Of a stretch of DNA of 10,673 nucleotides, positions 1-6,338 are shown one piece after another. The DNA comes from CAZRDB01 sp964598695 (GTDB taxonomy: Bacteria > Armatimonadota > Zipacnadia > UBA1398). The stretch is from NCBI GenBank assembly GCA_964598695.1, contig CAZRDB010000178.1, positions 1 through 10,673 of the forward strand, in the 5' to 3' direction. Positions within the stretch are counted from its first letter, which is position 1, and every line of letters begins with the position of its first letter. The notes below the pieces were generated by a model. That model ran no database searches, had not been told where the DNA came from, and was given only the letters and a program-made list of their open reading frames with translations. The position numbers and the translations under genes were made by a program.

Positions 1-3000
1 CGTCTCCGGCTTGACGAGCGGGCTGAATCCGGTCGCGAGGACGATCGGCGTCGCCACCCCGCGCGCGCGCAGAGCCGCCGCGAGGTCGATCCCGGTCATC
101 GACGGCATGGTCTGGTCGGTGAGCACCAGGTCGAACGGCGGCGTCGCCTCGGCGGCCAGCTCCAGTGCTTCGGAGCTGCTGCCCGCTCCCACCGTCTCGT
201 AGCCGAGCGAGCGCAGCCGGCCCATCGTCGAGGCCAGGACGCTCGGCTCGTCGTCGACGACCAGAACGCGCTCTAGGAGGCGGGCCACCGGCGTGTGGCG
301 GTCGAGGGCGGGCTCCTGCGTCGCCTCGGGCGAGACGGGGAGGTAGACGCGGAAGGTCGCGCCCGCTCCCGGCACGCTCTCGACCTCGATGGCCCCACCG
401 TGGCGTGCGATGATCCCGTGGGAGGTTGCCAGCCCCATGCCCGTTCCCTCGCCCGTCGGCTTGGTGGTGAAGAAGGGCTCGAACAGGCGGGCACGCGTCG
501 CCTCGTCGATGCCGCAACCGGTGTCGGAGACCGTTACCGTGGCGTAGGCGCCCGGGGCGATCGGTCCCAGCCGTTCGGCCTGCTCCGGGCCGACCTGGAC
601 CGGCTCCACGGCAACGCGGAGCCGCCCGCCCCGCGGTCGCATCGCGTACTCCGCGTTGGTGCAGAGGTTCAGGACGACCTGGTGGATCTGGGTGGGGTCG
701 GCGAGGACCGGCGGAGTGGCCGAGTCCAGCTCCTGGTCGATCTCGACCGTGGAGGGCAGCGTCGCGCGGGCGAACCGCAGCACGTCGGAGACGAGCGCGT
801 GGAGCGCGATCGGCCTCTCGTCCATCGGCGCCTGCCGGCTGAACGCGAGGATCTGTCGGACCAGCTCCGTGGCGCGTGCGGTCCCCGCGAGAGCCCGCTG
901 GAGGAAGCTCGCGGTCTGGCTGCCGGCGGGGATGTCGTCGAGCGCCATCTCGGTGAAGCCCTGGACGCCGGCGAGGATGTTGTTGAAGTCGTGCGCGACC
1001 CCGCCCGCGAGCACGCCGAGGCTCTCGAGGCGCTGCGTCTGCTGGAGCTGGGCCTCGAGTCGGGCCCGGTCGGCCTCGGCGCGCTTGCGCTCCGTGATCA
1101 CCTCTGTGTAGAGGACGACCCCACCCACCGAGCCGTCGGCCTCGTACCACGGCCGGCACTCCCAGCGGGTCCAGTCCACGGCGCCGTCGGGTCGCGCGAA
1201 GGGGGTCTCGTCCTCGCGCACCACCTCGCCCGCGAGGGCTCTCGTGTGGACCTCCCGGATCTCGGGGGGGATCTCCGGGAAGAGGTCGTAGTGGCGCCGG
1301 CCGATCACGTCGCGCTCCCCGACGCGATACTCGTCGAGGAAGCGCTGACTCACGTAGACGTATCGGAGGTCGCGGTCGAAGACGGCCACGCCCGCACTGC
1401 TGTGCTCGATCACGTAGCGCATGAGATCGTGGGAGTGGGCGAGCGCCCGCTCCGCCCGCCGTCGCTCCGTGACATCGCGACAGATGGTCATCGCGGCCGG
1501 GCGGCCCTCCCACTCGATGAGCCGGGCACTGACCTCGACCGGGATCACCGTCCCGTCGCGGTGACGGTGCCGCCCCTCGAAGCGGATCTCGCCGTCCGCG
1601 CGCAGCCGGGCCAGCCGCTTCGGGGCCAGCGGCGCATCCTCCACGACGTCGAGCGTGGAGAGGGTCAGCAGCCCGATCTCGCTCTCGGCGTAGCCGTAGC
1701 GCTCGAGCGCCATCGGGTTGGCGGCGAGCGCACGGCCTTCGAAGTCATGAACGAAGATGGCATCGGCTGCGCTGTCGAACAGCGCCCGGTACTTCGCCTC
1801 GCTCGCCCGTAGTTCGGCCTCGGCCCGCGCGCGCTCCGAGACGTCGACCATCAGCACCACCGCGCCGGTGATGGCTCCCGTCGCATCGACGATCGGCGCG
1901 ACGTAGGAATCGACCGGCGTCCCGGCGATCGCCCGCTCGACGGCCTCGCCACGGCGGGTGATGGGCGCGCCGGTCTCGAGAACGCGTCGGACGGCGCAGT
2001 CGGTGCAGACGCGGTCGGAGTCGCACCAGGCGAGGTGGCAGGCGCGGCCCAGCACCTCATCGAGCGTCGCAAGCCCCATCCGGTTCAGGAGTCCCTGGCT
2101 CGCGGCGATCACGTTGAGGTCGCGATCGACGGCGTGGACCATGCCGGGGAACGCGTCGATCACGGCCCGGAGCCGGGCCTCGCTGTCTCGCAGCGCGGCC
2201 TCCGACTCCATCCGCTCCAGCTCGCGGCCCGCGCGCTCGGCCGCAAGGGCGAGGATCGACTCCTCGAGATCCAGATGGGCGCGCGGACTCCGGCCGAGAG
2301 CCGCGATCACCCCGATCGGCCGGCCGGCCGCGTCGCAGAGCAGCGCGCCCACGTACGAGTGCGTCCCCAGCTCGCGGAGGGCGGCGTCGTCGGGGAAGTC
2401 CTCCTGGATCCCCGATCCGCGGGAGCAAACGGTCCGTCGTGCCGTGATCCCGCACGGGGTGCCCTCGAGGGCGTAGTTGAACACGCCACCGACGACGCCC
2501 TCGGCACAGACGGCGATGCTTCGCGCCTCGGTCTCCTCGTTGGCGAGCCGGCTGATCACCACGTAGTCCATGCGGAGGCTGCGCGCGAGGTACTGCGCGA
2601 GCGCCCCGAAGAAGTCGGGCCCCGGCGCGCCCAGCCCCCCCCGCGCAAGCGTGATCTGCGCCTCCTCGAGCCGCTTGCGGTCGTCGATGTCGACGTGCGT
2701 GCCCACCAGCCGGAGGGCGCCGCCGTCCGGCCCTCGCGCCACCGCGCGGCCGCGCGCGAGGATCCAGATCCATCGCTCGTCGCGCGTGCGCATCCGGAAC
2801 TCGGCCTCGATGCGCTCGCTGGCGCCGTCGATGCACGCCTGCACGACCGCCAGCGTCGCCTCACGGTCGTCGGGGTGGAGGCGGGAGCGCCACTCCTCGG
2901 CATCGGGCGCGAACCCGTCCGGCTCGTAGCCGAGCATCGCGAAGTAGCCAGGGCTGTAGTGGACCCGGCCCGTGACGAGATCCCAGTCCCAAAGGCCGTC

Positions 3001-3633
3001 GGCCGTGGCCTCCATCGCGTACCGGAGGCGGTCCCGGGTCTCCGCCAGCCCCTGCGTGGCCGCCATCCGCTCCTCGCCGTCGACGGCGATCCTCCCGACC
3101 ACCACCGTCGCGAGCGGGTAGACGAGCAGGATCACGGAGCCCAGACGCTCGACGACCTCGATCCCCGCGCCGTCCGGGAGAAGCAGCATGAGTGCGAGCA
3201 TCAGCCCATGGACGAGGACGCCGATCCCGAACAGCGGCAACGGCTCGACCACCCGCGGTAGCCTCCGGCGCAGCGCGCCGAAGACGACACCCAGCGCCGC
3301 GGCCTCGAGGGTGACCGCGACGCCGATCCACATCCCCGCGCCCCCGAGGTGGAGGCGGTAGGCGACGCAGACGGCGGAGGCGATGGCGGCCGGGAGGGGG
3401 CCTCCGAACAGGCCGGCGACGGTCAACACGATGGAGCGCGCGTCGAGGAAGATGCCCGGCGCGAAGAAGTGGATCGGCGAGATCATCCCGAGAAGGCCCA
3501 CCCCGCCGAACAGCACGCCGGCGACCACTTGCCCTCGCACATCGGAGGCCGTCCAGCGTCTCGCCACGATGCGATGCAAGACCATGAGGGCGATCAGCAG
3601 AGCCACGTTGTGCGCAAGGTCGAGCAGCGCCAT
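1..3633 (-). CDS. Hybrid sensor histidine kinase with LytS-type 5TM sensor, PAS/GAF domains and receiver (3' end outside window)
   Basis: One open frame of 1211 codons runs without a stop from the ATG at 3633 to the left edge, so the C-terminus is missing. An SD-like GGGAGG (3639-3644) supports the start. Residues 1-185 are hydrophobic and contain the 5TM LytS-type motif D64-A-R-S followed by AGLFGGP (73-79). Then come PAS (about 203-323), GAF (325-472), PAS (484-605, with Cys532, 537, 543 and 546), PAS (609-728), PAS (731-853), HisKA with phospho-acceptor His881 in HDFNNIL, and a HATPase with N box (987-999), DTGCGI (1037-1042) and GTGMGL (1063-1068). A receiver starts at 1122 with D1127-D1128, phospho-acceptor D1173, T1201 and K1208. 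The protein should autophosphorylate on His881 and pass phosphate to its own receiver; no separate output protein is visible. It is divergent from the BlaI operon; a functional link is only inference. Ligand unknown. Confidence 0.93.
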   Translation of the reverse strand, partial: MALLDLAHNVALLIALMVLHRIVARRWTASDVRGQVVAGVLFGGVGLLGMISPIHFFAPGIFLDARSIVLTVAGLFGGPLPAAIASAVCVAYRLHLGGAGMWIGVAVTLEAAALGVVFGALRRRLPRVVEPLPLFGIGVLVHGLMLALMLLLPDGAGIEVVERLGSVILLVYPLATVVVGRIAVDGEERMAATQGLAETRDRLRYAMEATADGLWDWDLVTGRVHYSPGYFAMLGYEPDGFAPDAEEWRSRLHPDDREATLAVVQACIDGASERIEAEFRMRTRDERWIWILARGRAVARGPDGGALRLVGTHVDIDDRKRLEEAQITLARGGLGAPGPDFFGALAQYLARSLRMDYVVISRLANEETEARSIAVCAEGVVGGVFNYALEGTPCGITARRTVCSRGSGIQEDFPDDAALRELGTHSYVGALLCDAAGRPIGVIAALGRSPRAHLDLEESILALAAERAGRELERMESEAALRDSEARLRAVIDAFPGMVHAVDRDLNVIAASQGLLNRMGLATLDEVLGRACHLAWCDSDRVCTDCAVRRVLETGAPITRRGEAVERAIAGTPVDSYVAPIVDATGAITGAVVLMVDVSERARAEAELRASEAKYRALFDSAADAIFVHDFEGRALAANPMALERYGYAESEIGLLTLSTLDVVEDAPLAPKRLARLRADGEIRFEGRHRHRDGTVIPVEVSARLIEWEGRPAAMTICRDVTERRRAERALAHSHDLMRYVIEHSSAGVAVFDRDLRYVYVSQRFLDEYRVGERDVIGRRHYDLFPEIPPEIREVHTRALAGEVVREDETPFARPDGAVDWTRWECRPWYEADGSVGGVVLYTEVITERKRAEADRARLEAQLQQTQRLESLGVLAGGVAHDFNNILAGVQGFTEMALDDIPAGSQTASFLQRALAGTARATELVRQILAFSRQAPMDERPIALHALVSDVLRFARATLPSTVEIDQELDSATPPVLADPTQIHQVVLNLCTNAEYAMRPRGGRLRVAVEPVQVGPEQAERLGPIAPGAYATVTVSDTGCGIDEATRARLFEPFFTTKPTGEGTGMGLATSHGIIARHGGAIEVESVPGAGATFRVYLPVSPEATQEPALDRHTPVARLLERVLVVDDEPSVLASTMGRLRSLGYETVGAGSSSEALELAAEATPPFDLVLTDQTMPSMTGIDLAAALRARGVATPIVLATGFSPLVKPET

Positions 3634-3727
3634 GCGGGCCTCCCACACGCGACGTGCGACCTGAGCCTGCTCCTGCTATTCCACAAAGACGCCCGGAGCC
3701 CTGTCCCCGTGTTGCGCATCGTCCGGG

Positions 3728-3753
3728 CGCCGGCTGGGCCGAGCGAGCCGGCG
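3728..3753. repeat. 8-bp perfect inverted repeat upstream of the operon promoter
   Basis: CGCCGGCT (3728-3735) is the exact reverse complement of AGCCGGCG (3746-3753), with a 10-nt loop. It ends one base before the -35 element. It could be a second regulator site or a hairpin, but GC-rich DNA produces such repeats by chance, so no function is assigned. Confidence 0.4.
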
Positions 3754-3754
3754 G

Positions 3755-3783
3755 TTGACAGGGATCTGCTGTCGCGTTAGTGT
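3755..3783 (+). promoter_or_regulatory. Sigma70-like promoter of the BlaI/M56 operon
   Basis: A perfect TTGACA (3755-3760) is followed after 17 bp by TAGTGT (3778-3783), which keeps the T, A and final T of a -10 box. The local sequence is clearly more AT-rich than its surroundings. Initiation would be near 3790, giving a leader of about 40 nt before the repressor start codon. The -10 coincides with the left half-site of the palindrome, so repressor binding should exclude RNA polymerase. Confidence 0.6.
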
Positions 3784-3799
3784 TATTGCAATCACACTA
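3778..3799. promoter_or_regulatory. 22-bp palindrome, probable BlaI-type operator
   Basis: Half-sites TAGTGT (3778-3783) and ACACTA (3794-3799) flank a self-complementary core ATTGCAAT (3785-3792), each joined by one base; only that base pair (T3784/C3793) breaks the symmetry. BlaI/MecI proteins are dimeric winged-helix repressors that bind palindromes at their own promoters. Position over the -10 and start region, 31 bp before the repressor gene, makes autoregulation the natural reading. Binding itself is inferred. Confidence 0.7.
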
Positions 3800-3829
3800 C
3801 TGCCGTCGCGGACGCGAAGGGGCTTCGGG

Positions 3830-4228
3830 ATGAAGGCGCGCAGAGACAAGATCACCGAGTTGGGCGAACTCCAGCTCCAGACGCTGGACGCCCTCGCCCA
3901 GATGGAGGAGGGCAACGCCTACGACGTGATCGACCGGTTCCCCGTTGGCGAGCAGCCGAAGCCTTCGACGATTCGCACCGTCCTCCGGGCGCTCGAGGAC
4001 AAGGGGCTGGTCGCCCACCGAACGGTCGACCGCACCTACTACTACCGGGTCGTCGCGGAACCGTCCGAGGTAAGGGGGGGGATGCTCCACGAGGTCGTCT
4101 CTCGCGTCTTCGGCGGCTCCCCCAGTGCCCTGGTCTCGACACTGCTCGATGCGGGATCGGTCTCCGAGGATGAACTGACGCGGATCCGGGAGGTGCTCGA
4201 CCGATGGGGGCGGCGCGATGGCCACTAG
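3830..4228 (+). CDS. BlaI/MecI/CopY-family transcriptional repressor
   Basis: 132 residues, the usual size for the family. The winged helix-turn-helix spans about residues 8-75: LGELQLQTLDAL opens it, PSTIRTVLRALEDKGLV is the typical recognition-helix stretch, and TYYYRVV the wing. The C-terminal part (about 76-130), with EVVSRVFGGSPSALV and a helical SEDELTRIREVL segment, resembles the dimerisation and cleavage region of BlaI. The ATG at 3830 is chosen because GAAGGGG (3816-3822) lies 7 nt before it; the longer in-frame start at 3755 is the TTG of the -35 box and could not be on the transcript. The last 11 bp overlap the M56 gene, the classic blaI-blaR arrangement. By family knowledge the M56 partner relieves repression by cleaving this protein; the target is probably the palindrome at 3778-3799. 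Confidence 0.9.
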   Translation: MKARRDKITELGELQLQTLDALAQMEEGNAYDVIDRFPVGEQPKPSTIRTVLRALEDKGLVAHRTVDRTYYYRVVAEPSEVRGGMLHEVVSRVFGGSPSALVSTLLDAGSVSEDELTRIREVLDRWGRRDGH

Positions 4229-6299
4229 CCTGATCCTGAGCGGTCTCCTCGCACAACTCCTCGTCTCGCTCGCGCTCGTGGCCGGGGTGCTCCTGGCGCG
4301 CGGCCGCACGGCCGCGGTCCGCAGCCACGTGTGGCGGGCGGGGCTCGTTGCCTTCGCGCTCGCCCCGCTTGCGCCGTTGCTCACCGAGACGCTCGGGCTG
4401 CCGACGCTGGCCCTCCGGCTCCCGGCGGCGGCTCTCGCCCCGGGCCCGGGCGAGGTCGGCGGCGGGACCGGACTGCCCGCGCGGATCCCGCGCGAGATCT
4501 CGGCCGAGGTCTCGTCCGTGGGCGCGACCGCCCCTGCCCCGGTGCGCAGCGAGGCGGACGTGCGTGAACCGAGGCCCGACTGGCGCCCATGGGCGGTGGG
4601 GCTGTGGGGCGCCGGCGCACTGCTGCTCGCGGCGGCGCTCGCCCGCGAAGCGCTGCTGCTTGCCCGGCTGGTCGGCCGGCTCGCCCCCACGCCCGATCCC
4701 GCCCTGCGGGCGACCGTCGATCGCTGGTGCCGCCACCTCGGTCTCCGGCGAGCCCCGGTCTTCGCGACCAGCCCCGACATCGCGGCTCCGGCCGCGATGG
4801 GCTGGCCCCTCTGGGTGGTCCTGTTCCCCGACGAGCCCGGCCTCGATCTCGCGCACTCCGACGGAGTCGCCGTGCACGAGCTGGCCCATGTCCGTCGCGC
4901 CGACTCCGTCGTCGTGGGCCTCGCGCTCCTCGTGCGCGCGGTCTGGTGGTGGAACCCCGTCGCCTGGTGGATCGCCCGCGGCGTACGGGACGCGGCCGAG
5001 GAGGCCTGCGACGACTGGGCGATCGCCGTGACCGGCGACCGCCGCCGCTATGCCGAGTCCCTCTCCGCATTCGCGCGGCGCCGGGGCGTCGTGACCGGGA
5101 TAGGCGCGGCCGCGCGTGGCATGACGCTCCTGCGCCGGGTCGAGCGGATCGTGCGGATGGATGGGGCAGCCGTGGCGCCGGCCCTGGCAGGGCGCCATCG
5201 CGCGCTCGTGGCCGGCGCCACCTTGCTGTGCCTGGCACTCGCGACGACGCTGCGCGTGGGGGCCGGGGCGCCGCGCGGCGGGTGGGCGTCCCTGCACGGC
5301 GGCACGCCCACCACACCCCACCAGCATCCGCCGGCGCCGTGGGACGAGCCGTTCGGTGGCGGGCGGGCACGCTCGAAGGCCGCCCAGGTGCGGCTACAGG
5401 AGACCGAGCCTGGGAAGCCGGTGCTGGCCGCGGTGTGGATCCACGGCGAGGCCTACGGCTGGACTGGGCCCCGCGACCTCGTGCTGGCCGTGACCGACGA
5501 GGACCTCAACCCGCTCGCCGTCTTTCCCGTCCCCTATGCCGTCTTCCCGTACATGCGCGATGCCGAGTGGACGCGGATCCCCGTGCCCGAGGAGGTGCGG
5601 CCACCCGCCCGGTTCGGCCTGGCGGTCTACAGCCACTCCGTCGTCGACTCCGGCGTCTACATCAGCCTCGGGCGTTGCGGACCCTCCGCGCTGTCCTCGC
5701 TCGAGGTTGGGATCGACGCGGAGTCCAGGCCCTCGCCCACGATCGAGGGAGAGCCCGGCAACTGGGGGATCCGCGCCGAGATGGCCGAGGTCTTCGTCGG
5801 CGCGCCCGACGGCCCGTGCCCGCTCCGCCGCGACGCCGGCCTCGTCTCCGGCCAGACCTGGATCGGCGGCCTCGCCCACACCGTGCGCTTTGAGACCCCG
5901 GGGGGCGGTGAGCGGCAGCTCGCCCACGTGCTGCTCCGCGGGCGGTACTTCGGGCTGGGCGAGACGGTCGGCCGCGAGAACCGGCTGGTTGTCCGGGTCC
6001 TCGATTCGGAACTGCGCGAGCTGGGTGAGTGGTACTTCCGGTACGACGAGCTGTACCGGAGCGAGGCCACGGCCTGGACCTCGCTCCCGCTCGAGCAATG
6101 CCCGACCGTGCGCGGCACGTTCTACGTGGCCGTCGACACCCGCACCCGCGACGACAACGGCGTCAACATCGCCTACGACGGAAGCGTGCCGGGCGGCAAC
6201 TCCTTCCTGCTCTCCGTCAACGGTCTCGAGCCCTGGAGCCCCAAGGAGGGCGCCGGGGAGTGGTGTATCCGGTGCGAGCTGGCGGGGACGGCTCCCTAG
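4218..6299 (+). CDS. M56-family (BlaR1/MecR1-like) membrane metallopeptidase with tandem two-module ectodomain
   Basis: 693 residues. Hydrophobic segments lie near 3-27, 38-58, 125-150 and 328-348, the four-helix plan of BlaR1. The zinc motif HELAH is at 220-224 and the probable third ligand is E261 in EEACDD, preceded by a WWWNPVAWW stretch (243-251). In BlaR1, ligand binding outside activates this peptidase and the BlaI-type repressor is cleaved. The part after the last helix differs from BlaR1: a Pro/Gly/His-rich linker (349-373), then two related modules (374-525 and 531-690), ending in WGIRAEM and WCIRCEL. I see no SxxK or KTG penicillin-binding motif, so beta-lactam sensing is unlikely. 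The start overlaps the repressor gene by 11 bp, implying translational coupling. Confident on family; the ligand is unknown. Confidence 0.9.
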   Translation: MATSLILSGLLAQLLVSLALVAGVLLARGRTAAVRSHVWRAGLVAFALAPLAPLLTETLGLPTLALRLPAAALAPGPGEVGGGTGLPARIPREISAEVSSVGATAPAPVRSEADVREPRPDWRPWAVGLWGAGALLLAAALAREALLLARLVGRLAPTPDPALRATVDRWCRHLGLRRAPVFATSPDIAAPAAMGWPLWVVLFPDEPGLDLAHSDGVAVHELAHVRRADSVVVGLALLVRAVWWWNPVAWWIARGVRDAAEEACDDWAIAVTGDRRRYAESLSAFARRRGVVTGIGAAARGMTLLRRVERIVRMDGAAVAPALAGRHRALVAGATLLCLALATTLRVGAGAPRGGWASLHGGTPTTPHQHPPAPWDEPFGGGRARSKAAQVRLQETEPGKPVLAAVWIHGEAYGWTGPRDLVLAVTDEDLNPLAVFPVPYAVFPYMRDAEWTRIPVPEEVRPPARFGLAVYSHSVVDSGVYISLGRCGPSALSSLEVGIDAESRPSPTIEGEPGNWGIRAEMAEVFVGAPDGPCPLRRDAGLVSGQTWIGGLAHTVRFETPGGGERQLAHVLLRGRYFGLGETVGRENRLVVRVLDSELRELGEWYFRYDELYRSEATAWTSLPLEQCPTVRGTFYVAVDTRTRDDNGVNIAYDGSVPGGNSFLLSVNGLEPWSPKEGAGEWCIRCELAGTAP
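5337..5792 (+). repeat. Shared module, copy 1 (A-type) in the M56 ectodomain
   Basis: Residues 374-525 of the M56 protein. It matches the first module of the protein encoded at 8749-9804, for example VTDEDLNPLAVF against VTDFDLNPVAVF, then a PY...PY pair, V-R-P-P and closing WGIRAEM against WMIRCRM. The YDDG opening of other A-type copies is weakened to WDEP. Confidence 0.8.
5808..6287 (+). repeat. Shared module, copy 2 (B-type) in the M56 ectodomain
   Basis: Residues 531-690 of the M56 protein. It aligns with the second module of the 8749-9804 product: VRFETP against VKFETP, FRYDELY against YRYDEFY, WTSLPL in both, and an identical closing WCIRCEL. Alternating hydrophobic strands suggest a beta-sandwich; that fold is inferred. 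Confidence 0.82.
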
Positions 6300-6338
6300 C
6301 CCGCGCGCGCCACGTGGCTCGTGAGGGGGATGATCCGC

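Larger units (their letters stand above)
3634..3829. other. Divergent intergenic region between kinase and repressor genes
   Basis: This 196-bp spacer holds the SD of the kinase on the minus side, and the promoter, palindromic operator and SD of the repressor gene on the plus side. An 8-bp inverted repeat lies at 3728-3753. I saw no convincing -35/-10 pair for the kinase on the minus strand and no small gene. Confidence 0.7.

Noticed and set aside
1261..1275. Homopolymer run of seven G in the kinase gene as a frameshift
   Set aside because: Reading through it with seven bases keeps the frame, and the third downstream PAS domain and HisKA domain follow in the same frame to position 1.
295..1812. 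505-residue open frame on the plus strand
   Set aside because: It lies opposite the histidine kinase, whose domains (HisKA, HATPase, PAS) read clearly on the minus strand. The plus-strand translation is rich in R, G, D and L without any recognisable motif, typical of antisense frames in GC-rich DNA.
2035..3261. 408-residue open frame on the plus strand
   Set aside because: Antisense to the GAF/PAS and membrane part of the kinase; low-complexity Arg/Pro/His-rich translation with no domain.
2861..3646. 261-residue minus-strand frame overlapping the kinase start
   Set aside because: It is a frame-shifted reading of the same strand; the overlapping frame from 3633 gives the 5TM LytS-type helices and the first PAS domain, while this one gives an Arg-rich sequence.
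3852..5327. 491-residue open frame on the minus strand
   Set aside because: Opposite the repressor and the M56 gene, both recognisable families; the translation is Arg/Gly-rich and shows no motif.
4218..6299. Beta-lactam resistance locus (blaI-blaR1)
   Set aside because: The pair is homologous, but the receptor lacks a penicillin-binding sensor domain and no beta-lactamase or PBP gene is present in the window.
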